DNA of 64,000 nucleotides. Source: Costus lasius. Taxonomy: Eukaryota; Streptophyta; Magnoliopsida; Zingiberales; Costaceae. The notes below the pieces were generated by a model that saw only the letters and a program-made list of their open reading frames with translations, was not told the origin of the DNA and searched no databases. This document shows, piece by piece, positions 44,801-59,800 of the stretch (position 1 is its first letter; each line of letters starts with the position of its first letter). Position numbers and translations under genes: made by a program. The stretch spans positions 542,501-606,500 of the forward strand of contig CM050454.1 in the NCBI GenBank assembly GCA_027563935.2, given 5' to 3'.

Positions 44801-47800
44801 TGCATTCAAATACGCCCAAAGTGGACAAATTTTTTAAACAGGAAAGAGACCTTCCTTTTACTATGTTCTGTTTGTAACTGAACTTCCAAAAGAGGGTAGG
44901 AGCCTCCAATATAACTATCACCAAATTCTGGAACTAGGTTAGCACATGAAGTATATTTGCTTTACTCTCATGTTTGCTTAGTACCTTACTCTTCTCGTAC
45001 TTAGATTGTTAATATGTAGCATCTTTTGCAAAGTTCTCAAACTAATATATTTTGTTACCTTTCAGCTGATACTTAGTTTTTAATGTATCCCTGCAGGAAT
45101 GTGTATGTCTGTCCAAGCTTTCTTATCATCTGCTTCACAAGGATTCTTAAATATTTTATCTGGGTGGGTTTTTGCACTAAATATTTTATTTTATTAATAA
45201 GCGTGCAGTTTGATCTATCACTCTGAGCTGTAGTACCACAAATTTGTCTCATAAACACGCCTTCTCACTTATGAAGTCCTCTGAGAAACATGCACGTACT
45301 AATATAATATTTTGATCACTAGACGTTCCTCGACTCTCTAAAGACGTGACAAAAGCATTAATTTCTTAAAAATAAGTTGAGTTTTCAGTAGCCCAAGGTT
45401 TCTCAATTATTAATTTGCAAAACTTCTGCATGAAAAAGGGGAATTAACACGTACATTTTGTATCACATTTGAAACCGTGCCAAGCAGTTTGCTGTTAGTC
45501 ACGGTAGATTTTTGAGTACTTGTTATTTTACAATATTGATCATGGTAGAAAAGCAAAGGCCAAGCTAGAATGTTTGAGGATAGGAGGCTAGTGGCCGACG
45601 CATATCAACGAATAAAGGAGAGGCATGACAACCAATCCTATAGTTTGCCTTAATCACCTCCACTGTGTTGTAGCTATTGACTTGTGTTACATCTTGATGC
45701 CTGAATTGCCTTTATTGCAATGTAGTTATTGACCAGTCACATATCATCAACTTAGGGAAACAATGACAAAATGATGCTGAAATCACCTCTAGACCTTTGC
45801 TGCTTTGTGGCTGTCAACCCATCACATGTTGCCACCGTTGGGAGAGTAGTGAGACACTATTTACTGATGATGCCTAATCATGTGGCTGTGTACTCATTGA
45901 ACCATTGCCACGCATCCTCTCATTACTAGTGATTGTGAATTAATTGTCACCATAACTTGTGTCGAATGGTGTCAAATGACATGAGTTGTTTAGTAAATAG
46001 GTTGGGCTTGTTGTGACATATTACCTGACTAATAAACAAGCTATGTTTGTGTTTTTGATACTAACCAATTTATGTAAATGAGTTAGTGTTTACACTTTAG
46101 ATAAAGTGTAATTGTGTCATGAGTTAAGTGTGATACAACTAGTGTTATCAATAGCAGATCGCGAAAAATAGTGGAAAGCTAAAAATCCGCAATATAATAT
46201 AGCATATTGCATTGCGGACAAATAGTAGATATCTTATAGTGAATGAAATATATATTATATACATCAAAATTTAAGTATAATGTTTGAAATATATGTTATA
46301 TACCTAATAAATTAAGCTGCATAGAAATAAAATAAATTATATAAAGAAAGATAAAATATTACTAACTCAATTCAAGTCATCATTTTAATTTCTCAATCTT
46401 AAAAAATATAATAATGTGGTTCTATTCGCTATAGCAATGCTATAGCGTTTTAAAGCGGATTGCTCATTGCGGTTATTTTAATAAATTATATAAAGAAAGA
46501 TTAAATATTACTAACTCAATTCAAGTCATCATTTTAATTTCTCAATCGTAAAAAATATAATAATGTGGTTCTATTCGCTATAGCAATGCTATAGCGTTTT
46601 AAAGTGGTTTGCTCATTGCGGTTATTTAATAACACTGGATACAACTTATTTTAACTAGTAAACAAAAATTGCTTGCTGTATGTAGATGCATTGTGTGAGA
46701 GTGAGGAAGAGAAAATGACAAAAATTAAGGCAATGGAAGAAGTTTACTGGCTCCTACTAATAATCACCGTCGAAATTAGCTTGAGATCACTACAAAGGAA
46801 AGTCATTTGCTTTTACACAAAGTTGAAAAACATAACAACTTGGATTATATCGACATACAAATCTACAACCTACTTGGGGTGTTTATATTCAGTGATAAAA
46901 AAGGATATAACTAACGATTATTAGTGAATATGAAGAGAGTTATGAAAACATATATTGGTGTAATATTAATCACCACAATAACTATATGATAATTGTCATG
47001 GATCAACCTCAAGTTATGTTACTTATGGGAAGAAGGTTTATAAAGCATTATGGTCTCAAACGAAATACTTAGCAAGATTGTTTAGAGGATCAAAATATAT
47101 GTAGATAGGCTAATCACTTTAGTTTTGTTAGACATTCTTCTACTGATGTTGTACTTGTGTATGTTTGTAGATAAAAAGTGTTCTTAAGTTTCACTTTTTA
47201 CTAAATGTTTTAGTCTTCCGATTTACTTTTTGGTGGGCAACATTGTCTACAATTATCATGATGTTGTTCCTACTGCAGGAAAGTATGTTGTTTAATGAAG
47301 TTAGTTTGTTGTTAACCAACAGGAAACCCTATAGTGAAAGTTGTGAAGACTTAATGGCGATTCTTATCATTATCATCATCTTGTAGGAAAGTTACAAGAT
47401 TTGATGTTTCCTTTCCACTTGGTGTTGCAAGTCACTTTTGCAGAAACTCAAGATCAATCACTGAAATGCTATAATGAAACTTTTAATCTATGTTAAGAAT
47501 TCTCCATGAAATGGTCTTTAGGTGTTATAATGCTGATTATACTAGATGAATCAGTAGCACAAGATCAATTTATAGTTATTATATTCTTGTTGGAGGAAAT
47601 TTGGTAATATATATGTGTATTTGAAACAAAATGTTATTGCTTGTTTAAGCACTTAATGCCTACTATAACCTGTGACTGACGTAGCTTATGAATTATGTGC
47701 ATCATAATTTTACTTGAAGAGCTTTATTTTACTTCAGTTGAACGTATGAGCATGTATTGAGACATATATGTTGCAAATAATACGGTGTTTATGAAAGAAT

Positions 47801-50800
47801 TATGTATAAGAAATTGACTAAACGTTTATGTGAGATGCAATTCTATACAAGGAAATTGTTGTTGTTACTGCTGTCTCGTAGCATCATCTCTGAGGATGGT
47901 CATAGCAAAACTCCGAACGGATTTGGTATGATTGATATTATCATATATTCATATATATTGTCGAAGGTGGAGTTTTTGCATTAGTTCTAGTCAAATATGT
48001 TTCTTGATGGATGTGTTTCTTGTTATACACTGACAACCTTTTCATCTCTCTATATTAGTGTTTAGGTCAATACTATTGATGCTTTTTTACCTCTACAATG
48101 GTATAGCTGCGAAATCATGGGTTCAAGACCCCCTACTTATTTTTTTCTTCAAATTTCTGTTCTTATTCTTAGGTTTCCAAATCCTCAAGAGATTGTTTCA
48201 TGTACCATTTTTTTTTCCTAATAGCTTAAGGAAGCTTTGAGTTTAAATTTAGTCTAAGTCCCAAAATTCAATTTAACCTACACTCTCACCCCTCGTATCC
48301 TATTCTATCAGGTAAATTATGATGTCTTTGAGGTGAAAAAGAGGCTTGGTAGGATAGATCTTATACAACATTGTGCATCCAATATTCTCTTGCTTGGGCA
48401 ATATGATTAAAATTGCATGATTATATGTATACATATGTACACATATCTATGCATAATATTTAGACCTTAAGACTATGCAATATAAACTTACTAATAGGAC
48501 GTTTTAAAATTTTTGTTCCTAATGTTGACACTAGTCCAGGTTCAGATTTGTATGGTATTGTTATATACCTATTTGTATCATAAAAAAAGAGAATATTATA
48601 AAAAAATACTAATTGTACTAATCCAACCCTTGTTAGAAAAAGAAACTAGGGACGTCAATTAAATCCGAGTTAATTGGATATTAGGTTGACCCAACCTGTT
48701 CCATTTGAAGCAAGTTCGTGTACTCCTATAACTTTACAGGACAGGTTTAGGTTTAAAGCTATTGAAACTCAATACTCAATACATTGAAAATGGAAATAAA
48801 ATTATTATTTTACTCAAAATCTTTAGCAAACTAACCTTAAAAGTTATTTTAATTTATAGGGACCATTTAAATACCCAGGTCAAGTTTGGGTTATGTGGTA
48901 GGGTGTACGACTCAGGTATTTAGTGTGTTTGGGTTTCAGGTGTAGAGTAAAAATTTCAGTATCCCAAGTCTCAAATTCCCAACCGTTGCCATTGTAAAAG
49001 AAACTATTGCTGTATTTGTTAACTGCTCCAGCCTTAACCTGTTCTTTACCTTTCAATCTTCCTGGCACCATTTTGCAATCATCTATCTTCTGCGGCTATC
49101 AATCCATTGCTGGACAGCTTGCTATATATCTTCTTTCCTTGTACCTGAAAAGGTACAATAAGAAAATGCCCCATCTAGAGAACTATATTTCTGAATTTTT
49201 AAAATTGTATACAATTAGTCAGGAACTCAGGGTACACCACGATTTTGTAGCTCGTAGATAATCCTTTGCACGTACACCAGTAGGTGATCATGTCAACTTT
49301 TGACCAGATCAGATTTCGACAGGTCAGCAGAAGGGTACCTAGTTCTACAATGCTACTAAACCTGTGTTTGATCCAAAAGAAGCTTTTTAGCAGCAGAGTC
49401 TATAAAATCAATGTTCCAGCTAATGGAACCATGAAACTGAGTCTTGTGTGGCTTTTTCTTTGCCAATAGGCCCAAGTTGGAAGGATTAAAGCACCTTTTT
49501 TTTCATACCTTTGTCAGCAGACCTCTTTTTTGTTTTCCTGTTCTTGGATATGGAAACTTGATACTGCTTAGTGGTTTTTTTTCTTGTTTATTATCTTTTT
49601 ACTCTTAAATCTATTCTGGTAACTATTCTGGTAATAAAGATGGCCACAAAATGATATTAGACAATACTTCATGTTAGCAAAAGTAAGCAAAATTATTTTG
49701 TTATTGTAAATTCCAAGAAGTTATTAGTTAATGATTCTTTGGCGTATCATGTAAGATGTCAAGTGTAGCAGCTGCATGTACGAACATAAAGGGCATGGAT
49801 GAGCTTCTTATAAATTAAGATCTACTTGATTTTATTTTTCTATTTATTATGTTTTATTGCTGTGACTTGATTTAAATTGGCACATATTAGTTTTGCTACT
49901 TGAAAGCCAGAAGCTATTATCTACAACTTCTTATATGTCACTCTTCCTCTAAGATTATGCAATGATTATAATTAAAGTATGCATTATTTGCATTTTCTAT
50001 TGACATAGTTATGAAGATGGAAGCATGGTTTGGTGGGATGTACGACAGCCTATGAATCCCTTATGTTCTGTAAAGTACCATTCAGATGCAGGTTTGGTAA
50101 CTCGGCCAATGCATTTCATTTTGTAACATTGAAGAGAATATCTGCCATCATTCTTTATTTAAAATTATCAGATTTATTTTGAATTTTCTGATGATATGCT
50201 AATTATCTTTTGATTTTGTAGTTTTATCTCTTGCATTGGATGGCTTATGCAACGGTGGCATGTCTGGGGGTGCTGATGATAAAGTACTATTCTTTAACCT
50301 TGATCATCAAAAGGTATATTCTTAAGTGTAAGTTCTTGCTGTTATGGCCTTCTCTGAGTTTTTAATTGATTTCTTGATCCAGTTACATAAAGCATTTCTG
50401 TTCTGGCAATAAGCACGTGATATCAAAATTTTGGTGATTGATCTATTTGTATTGATGTGGATTTATGTAATATCATGCTGTTGATGACCTGTGTTGGATA
50501 TTAAACAAATAAAAACAGATAGTCTGATAGTGTACATATGAATACATGATCTTAGCCAAGACCTGTTAGGCCTAACCGTATTTGATTTAATTGACCAATT
50601 TGTTTTGATGTGGATTACAACCATGGAATCTCACTTAATTGGTCAATTTATTTTGAGTTTTGAAATTAAATTATTCCATCAAACTGGGAACAAAGAGCCT
50701 AAATATCATGTATTCTATGTATGACTTGCCATGCTTAAGCATACGATAACCAATTTAGCATTAGATTCAATAATCAACATCTTGAAACCACAATTTATCT

Positions 50801-53800
50801 TGATGAAGTGCATCACCAGTAGCCAAAACCTTCAGTTTATCCACAGATTCATTGCAACAATGCTTTCCATCTGCAAACAAAATCGAAGCATTACTATTAC
50901 GGTAAATGAATCCAACATTCCCAAACTAGTATTTGATACCAGTGAGCCATTAGTTCTAATTTTCAGCCAATCCCCATCTAGTAACAACGGGAAACGCCTC
51001 ATTACTGCCCTTAGCATAAGTTGTTTGACAAATAACTGTAATACCTTGTTTATTAGGATGGAAAATAGGAAGGAAAAGATGGAAAACAAAATATTTGCTC
51101 GTTTACTAACAAGGACAGAAAAGTGAAAGGAAAATACCACTAAAATCCCTCCATTTCTCATCCAATCGGGTGGAAATATTGCTTCTTTTTTTGACACGAG
51201 CCACAAAGCCACAGCCGCGTCTTCTTCCCTACAACAGGTCGCTGTCATCGTCTTCTTTCCTATACTAAGCACGCCGCCATCAGAGCAGCCCGGCGACAGG
51301 GGTGGGGGCGGGGCACTCTTGTTCGTATGGTGGTAGGAATGGGGACAGGGAGCTCGTGTCCATCCGCTGGCAACAAGAGTAGGGGATGGGTTGCTTGCGT
51401 CCGTCCGCTGGCGGTAGGAGTGGGGACGCTCGTCCCAGTAGTAGGGGTGGGCAGCAAGGGTGGTCAGTGGGGCACTCGCAGCTACTGGGAGTGGGGGTGT
51501 TGCTACACTGAGATGATCATGCGAATTTCTAGTGATCAATTTTTCTTTTTCCCTCTTTTCTTTTCTCTCTATTTTATCTTCCCTCTCTCTTTTTCGTCCC
51601 TTCAAGTAAATAGAGCCTAAAACTTTAATAGATATGATAGTCAGTGAAGGAAAGACTATTCATAAAAACTATTGTAGTCGTGGCATCCTAAATCAACCAA
51701 CAGCCACAAACAACGATACCATGACGAGTAACAGTATTTGTTCCAGACTTCTAATGCCTTACATTAGATTGTCAAAATATGACCATTAGTTCACTGCAAC
51801 TTACCTGCCATAACCATCTAAAGTGGGAGACAAATACAACCTTTCTTGGAAAACCAGAAAGACACGAGTATTTTTAAAAATCAAGTTTTTTGTATTCTAA
51901 GGTTATGTGTACACTTACCTTCCTCCGACCATATAACTAAAAAATAAGTCCATGAGTGGGCGAACCCTATTTGTTTATACCAAATATTTAGTCAGAGAAT
52001 ACGTATAGAATTTGAAAGAATGTTGACTTTGTAAAGAAATATTTCCTTCAATTTTAGTTTACATACAAGTTGACTACTTTGAGACATTCTCAATTTTGAA
52101 ACGAATTAAATTCTATTAAAGTACTTTTCTTTATAGGTATTAACTGGGATTCACAGTATCTCATATGGATGTAAATAATGTCGCTTTAGATGTTTATACA
52201 GAACAACCTCCAAAGTATATTGCTGAAGGGAAGAATAAATGTGTAAATTGGAAGCAGTTATGGATTGACACAAAGCATGATTACTTTGACTTCATTTGAC
52301 AAAATGCACATGATATTGTTATAATATATATTAATGATACTCTTCTCATAGGCAGTAATACATAGAGAATTATGATTATTGTCAAGAAACAACTACAGAA
52401 GATTTTTTTTTCCTTCACAAAGATCTTAGAAAGCTATAATTCTTTCTTTAGGATCGAAGTTGCTTGCATGTCCAATTACCTCTTATTATGTTAAAGAAGT
52501 TATGATTTGCACTTAATTGGGGAAACTAAACTTCTTGAATGCAAACCTATTGGCACTCCTATTTTGTTGGATCTTAAATTGCAGCCTCTTAGGTTGTTGG
52601 TACTATTCAATATCTTTGTCTTGTATGCAAAACCCTAAGCAAATCATTGAGAGATCATTATAGTAGTTCTGCGCTATCTAAAGGAGACTCTTGGAATTTT
52701 TTTTACAAAATAAATTAACATCTTTGACTTGAGTAAGTTCTTTGGTATAAGAAAGGATGACTTAATATCATCCTGACTTGGTTTTACTTCTTTTTTCTTA
52801 ATAATATTGAGCCAGGTTATTCTCCTACCAGTATGAATAGAACATGATGAACAAAATTTTCTCCATGGAAAACCCACTTGATTTAGGTTGAGAAATTCAT
52901 ATGGATTTTATGTAAGTAGCCCAAATTCAGAGCCAATTATTCGCCTCCTGTTTCTTTTTTCCGTTTTTTTCATAATCATTTCCAAAGTTTTGCGTTATTT
53001 GAGGATCCATAATAGTGTGAACTGTCAAAAGAAGACCCAATTCCAATTATTCAACCCTCCGCAAGTGGATTTACTACTTTTATTCATCAATGGAACTTGA
53101 TTTCACTTACATCGTTACCAACTATGCAAGCATTCAAATAATGGAAGATCTACCTCATCTTACTCATTTATGTTGGAGATAAGTTTTAACTTAGAAAAGA
53201 AAAAGATGTGATTGCCAAATCTATTGCTTAAGCTGAATAGAGATATATGACAGTACCACTTCTGGATGATGTGGCTTTTGACATTTATGTGGGATTTGAA
53301 TTTCAATTCAAGGTTTAGAATCTCGGACGGTATATGTCTCGGACTAGTACTTATGGTCTCCAAAACCTTGTTTCACTTACACTATGTTTATGAGTAATTG
53401 AGTATAAATTGTGATAATCAACAATTATATATTGCTATCAATCTAGCCTTCCATAAGTGAACTAAATATATAGACGTGGTTTATTCATGAACATTTTCTA
53501 GTATTAATTGAGATAATCAGGCTATTATTAAAGATGCTGTGATGTACTAGAGAATTTGCTCGTCCTTTATCATTTTTAAGAATCAGCTTGTAGATATATT
53601 TACCAAGTCTCAATGTCTCATGCATTTATTAAATTTCTTAACCTTTGTGGTAAGCTAGGTGTAATTGAAATCTTTGCTTTAGCTTAAAGGGGAGTACTTA
53701 GGAGTTAGGACAAATAACTTAGTTCCATATTGGTTTGACTATTGTGCTATCTAAATGTTTGTATCACCTTTCTTCTATTTGAAATTTTTATTGTTCTCTC

Positions 53801-56800
53801 AAATGGTTCTAAAGCAACAACTTCCTCTTGCCGAAGTCTTTCTTTTTTACTTTATTGTTTCTTGAATCATCTTGAAAAGACTTCTGTTATTTCTTCTTGT
53901 TTTCATCGTTTCCCCATTAATTCTGCACTCGCCAATTGACTTCTTTTCTATGTAGGGAACTTGTAGTATTAGGGAAGAACTAAGTTTCAGTCGTCAAGGA
54001 ACCGCTGGCATTGCAATACGAGCAGACAGCAAAATTGCAGCAACTGCTGGCTGGGATCACAGGTTTTCTTTTGATTCCCTTCATACTTTTCCATTCAATT
54101 GCTAGGTCATTATTAATAATGATAAATTAATAAATGTTGTATGAACTCCTAAGAAATCCGAACATTATAGAAAAGGACATAATGGTTGCATATTTGTATG
54201 CGTAAGTCATAATAGCATGAAAATTTGCACATCTATGGCAGATTGACCATCATTATTTGTTATCTATTCACAAAGGCCGTAAGAAAATATAGTGCCCTCA
54301 TTTTTTATTTTCATTTAGCGATAACTTTGGATGGACAATGAACTTGTAACCTGGAACTTGAAATACATTGGTACTAGTCTATTGTTAGCCCGATATGTAT
54401 TGGTTTGTATAACATACGATGTCGAGTTTGTACCGGTCCGGTGAAGGATCGACACTGGAACACAGGGCGGCGCAACAGAACCAGAGGAAGCAAAAAAGCT
54501 TTGCGCGTGGTAGAAGCTTCGAAGTTTCGAATGAAGCTTTCGCAAGTGGGAAAATAGTTTCGTTCGAAGTTTCCGCCAGCGGGGGCGAGAGAACACAGGC
54601 TGCGGACGCGGGAGATGCTCCGCTCGGTTCAATCGAGACGCTGCTCAGTTCCACCAGTACATACCGGTTCGACTGCCAACCGGACCGACCAGTCGGACTG
54701 GTTCCTTAAACCATGCCTTGAACAAAAGAGAAAAGACACATTGGTGGCCTGAGGTGCACTCCTTGTTTTGGAGAGAAGACAGAGATATCTGAGATGCTAA
54801 GAGATGAAGTACAAAAGAGAAAAGACACTATAAAAGGATCTTCATATTATTCCTCCAAAGTTGGAGCATATATGTCAATGAAGATGGAAAAGAGCTTACT
54901 ACTAATATTGAAGGAGTAGGCCATACTCCATCATAGTATGTCGCTACAAGGATAGTGATGAATGCGAGATAGAAGATTGTCTCCTTTTTTGTTTTATTGT
55001 TTTGTTTTTTCTAATATGGCGCTGGTTTTGGATGACAAACAAGTTCAAAGATAAGGGGATTGAGTGGTGGGATGCGAGAGCACATCTATTCTCACTCTAA
55101 GATGACTGGATGACGCACATGTTTACAGTCATAGTAGTACGTTGTAGTGTGTTCGTCAAGCTATAACCCACTGATATTCTGAACTTCTCCATTGAGAATC
55201 ACCGTAATTGATGCCAAGGCCACCACCAATTTATTTTCAATCACATTCATCGAGGCATCTATCCTTGATAGCTCACGATAGATTTGATCAGCATCACTAA
55301 TGCCATCAAAGAGCAGCAACGTGTAAGGAATATGCGAGTGGGAGCTGGAGGTAATCAAGCATCTTGAGACACTGGAGCTTATGGGTAATGGAGTAGGAAC
55401 CTCAAACACTTTGTAGAAGTGGGAAAGCTGCGTAGACAAAATAGTGAAAAAAATGATCAGCTGAGTAGCGAGCTTTCCATGGTTGATGGCAATTAAATCA
55501 GCAACAGGGTGGGTTTAAACAGAAGTACTCAAGTATCGCGACCTTCTGAAGATAGGGAGGCATGAATAAGTTAGGCTTTGAGGCCAAGGGACAATACATA
55601 TGAGTTAAGGGACAATATATGTCATTCACAAGCACTTACAAGATTGCAATTTGCAAGGGTTCCCTAAATGTTGTCGCCTGTGAGTCTATCCATAAGAGAA
55701 TCAAGAGCTACATTGACGGGTGTAGATGAGTGGCAAAGTGTAGTATGTCAAATGTGGGTGATAACTAAGCTTTGCAAATACAAGAACAAGGGCGGGTCAC
55801 TTTGTTGTAAGAATTAGTGTCTTCTACATGACTGCATGAAATTTCTACTGGGAGAATAGCGGGAGGCTTTGGTACGGAAGTTGAAGCAGACAAGGTCGGA
55901 AGGAGCTTGAGGGTAAGTTTGCCAAGGAAGGCAGTGGCGAGCAGTGAGCCAAGAAAAGTGTGCTGCTGGCAGCATTGGAAGGGAGGTGAGTGTTTTCGGA
56001 GATCTGCAGAAGAATTATAGGGTTGTAGCTTGCATTTGAACAGTGTCTTGAGATTCGATTATAGCAACGCAATAATGGTTAGGAGGTTTAATGCGTTGTT
56101 TTACAGGTACAAACAACATAATCTCTTGTGCACTATTGGACTAAGAATATATGAACTGAGAGCACAAATAAGGAAGCAGAGAGAGTGGGTAGCAAGGATT
56201 GAGTTTGAGTGATGAACTAAGCAAGGGAATGGATGTATGTGAAAAACTCTACATGGTGTTGCAAAACTATTATTATTGTGCATGCTAAACACTAACCTCA
56301 AACAAGAACGAGGAAAGAATAACAAGAACAAGAGGGGAGGTGGCCAGGGTTTAGAACTATGCTCTGATAGAGGATAAGAGGAGAGAGGTAAAATTAAAAT
56401 ATGTACAATGACCTACTATAATATTTAATAAAGTTATACCACAGGTTAATTAAAACTAAGTAAAACCGTATAACTGAGAATAACTATAATAGTTAGTAGA
56501 TCCTCATTTGCTACATTTTATGCTTTCCAACAATCTTTATGTACAACTTATCTCTCATCAACAAAGTTGTTGACCAAGTAGGTAGGATTTGCATTTGAAT
56601 TTGTTGTTTCTTCTACTACTTTAGGAATATGTATGAAGTGGGCGCTAGGGATTTCTCCAAGTGTTCTTACTCTGAAGCTTAAGTTAGATCCGGATCGTCA
56701 TGTAGTCAGCAAGAATAGAATAGTGAGTTGATGTATGTGTTCGGGGGGACAATTAGGACATGTCTTGATTACCTTACCAATGTAGCCTTTAATGTGCATG

Positions 56801-59800
56801 CTTGCATGGGCATGATGTTTAGCTAACTACGGTTGCATCCTTGATGTGACTGGATGCCCTGATGATGGTGCACGTGTATCATAGTATGATGCTTGCCTAA
56901 CATTGATGTTGTGAAGTGCCTTGACTTAGCAATAAGTAGTTAATGTTGTTGTCATTATTGTAGAGTGAGAGGCGATTACATCTTTGGCATGGACCACACA
57001 AGAAGCTTTGTGGGAAATTAATGTTATGAGGCTCATCACTTAGAAGGTATCTGAGTGACCCAAGAGCTTAAGAGTTGAAACCTTGAGAACTTGTTTGTTT
57101 GAAAGTTAAAAGGATTTGTCATCTAAGATGTATTTGATTAATTAGAATTGAGAAGCTAGCACCCAATAACTCAAGTAGAGTTCCAAGTGAGCCAAGCAAA
57201 GGTTCCAACAACAGAGCCCTGATTACTTGAGCAATACTATAGTGACTCTGGGCCATACGCAAGATGTTGATTACTTGAGAAAAGTTTCGAAGTGATCCAA
57301 AATTGCGTGACAAACCAAATGTGTGCCAATATGTTGGAAGATTCAAATATGCTCGAGCGGTATGGGTACTTGACATGTTAAATGTACATATTGCTTGAGT
57401 GGATTTCCATAAGCTAATTCGTATTTGTCCATATCAAAACCTATAAAAAAAGATATAGGGAGAAAATTTTAAAATCACAACTTGTTGATAAGGAAAACGT
57501 CAAGTAATCAATGTAGCAGATCTAGTAAGCCCAGTGGGCTATGACAAAAGAATAACTTTTTAGAGTTTTGGGATGGTAGTTAAGAGTATGTGGAAGTGGA
57601 CTTGACAACAAGTAGATCACTAGAGGATATTCCATATACAATTTGTTGTAAGACTAGATTGCAACTAAACCCATGACTCCTAACCTGGTCCATCAATGAA
57701 ACAAACCTGCAGTCCTCTAAACCAGAATGATACGCCCCTTGTCTGTAAGGGTTACTGCAATGCAAGTCATTGTTAAAGCTCTAAAATTCTCTATATGGCA
57801 TGACTAGTATGACCGTTAATCAAGACATCACAACTAGATAATAAATAACAAGACACGATTCTAAGTCAAACTACTTGATTACATCAAGTTGTGGCTCCTT
57901 AGAACCATCAGACTAGTGATATGACGATCAACGATGAGTTTTTTGACAATACATGTGGATTCTAACTTGATGTCTACCATGACCTCTAACTTGGGCACTA
58001 AGTCTAAGTTGCCCTCATGATTAATAATTTAACCAAAGACAAAACTACATGAAACTAATGATCTAGGGCCAATAGTAGAAAACTAATCAAACTCCAGAAA
58101 AGGTAAATCCTCTTCAAAAAGGATTTATAGTGGTAGCATACTGAAGATCAATATTAATAGCAGGAAAATTAAAAGAAATCAATTGAAAAAAATGAAGCAT
58201 TTCAATCAAAAGTATGAGCAATGTAATCTATTGAAAGAGATGAATTAGAATTATTTTGACCAAAAGTATGCATAGAAAACATACTAGCTTAACATGAAAC
58301 TAATACATCTAAAACTATAAGTAACATACGAAGCATGGATGTTAATCATGCCCAAATTATTATAAACTACGATGAATTAAGTGGATGATTGTGGATAGGT
58401 GAAGATGAATACAAGTTGTTTTTTGAACTTGAAAACCTGGTGCCTGGATAGGTTTGAATACTGATAATTGGTTTGCTTAGTTTCGTCAAACTTGAGCTAA
58501 AGGAATTATCTTTAGATTCTACGGCAGAAAGTTAAGTTGAGTTCTTAACCTTGGTGATCGTTGTATTTCACAACTTCATCCTTACAATATTTCATTTACC
58601 ATCAATGTTAGTGGCCTCGAAAATACCGATTATAACACATGAAGATGTTTAAAATAATTAATTATTTGTCAAGGAAATTCTAGGTCATTGGATATACATA
58701 TTTGTGTGTATTACTTCATCCTGATAAAAGATGGCATGAATGATCTTTCCACAAATGAAATTGCAGGTACTATGTAAAATAAAGCAGAACTGGAGTGGTA
58801 TTTATTCATTGAAATAGTGGATACTGGCGTTTGTTTTGTGCCTAGCAAGTGGCAAAAGATTGAGTTGGGCTTTGTAAAAGAAAATAGAAAATGATCAGAA
58901 GTTATGCTAAACTACGCTCCTAAATTAAACTTTTCAATGCCGTTATATATCTCTAGTATATGCCTTGTGTTCTTTAGTTTGTACTTTTTTTTGTTGAGAT
59001 TTAAATCCCTTGATTATCAAACTTGCTAAAAAAAATTCTGGCTCATGCCTCACTTTTTATATGGACCTTTTTTATTGTTTAAATGGGGAACTTACGATTT
59101 TTTGTGGATATGATCATAATTTGCAGAGTACGTGTGTATAACTACCGAAAAGGGAGCATACTAGCGATACTTAAATACCACAATGATTCGGTAATGTTGC
59201 TTTACTGTTTGTTGTGTTTGAAAATTAATTATCATCATTTGAATTAATAATTCTATTGTGTGCATATTTGTTGCATATGGTTTTGGGCCGTGATAGTATA
59301 CATTGCTAACTCTACCAACTATTACTTCTCTCTAAATGTACAACCGTTAGTTTTCTATATAAGTGGGTACCCAATTGAAAATGATGATCTTGCATATTGC
59401 TACATTTTTTGGAAAAAAAAAAAATAAAGGGCAGCAATTCCTGCTAAACAAATTAGTTAACAATGCAACTTGATTGTGTTTGCATGTTTTGGCTTCTCTT
59501 GTGTTGTATTAAAACGGATGTTTTGGCCCCGCTTTGTTATCTTTAACTTCTCTCGTTGCATAATACCTGAAGTTTCTGACGGGGATCAATTCAATCCCAG
59601 ATAACTACTTTTTGCAAGCTAATTTGACTTAAGGAAGTTATTTTACCTACTAGCTGCAAATTGCAGCGTGGCATTCAATACTAATCTAGGTTTTCGTTTG
59701 CAATTTACGGGTGCCTCTTTCTGGTGAAGGTTGGATTTATGAGAGTCGTTGACTGGTTATGTTCAAAACGTGTGTTCCTAACAAAATTGTTTCTAATGTA

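Noticed and set aside
46673..46924. 83-codon ORF just after the hAT MITE
   Set aside because: No motif and no relation to a transposase; AT-rich chance frame.
50832..51620. 257-codon minus-strand ORF rich in Lys/Arg/Glu then Pro/Ser
   Set aside because: It spans the purine-rich edge and G-rich centre of a putative repeat; low-complexity translation with no domain.
54315..54709. ORFs of about 90-105 codons on both strands
   Set aside because: Composition artefact of the GC-rich repeat in DSE1 intron 11.
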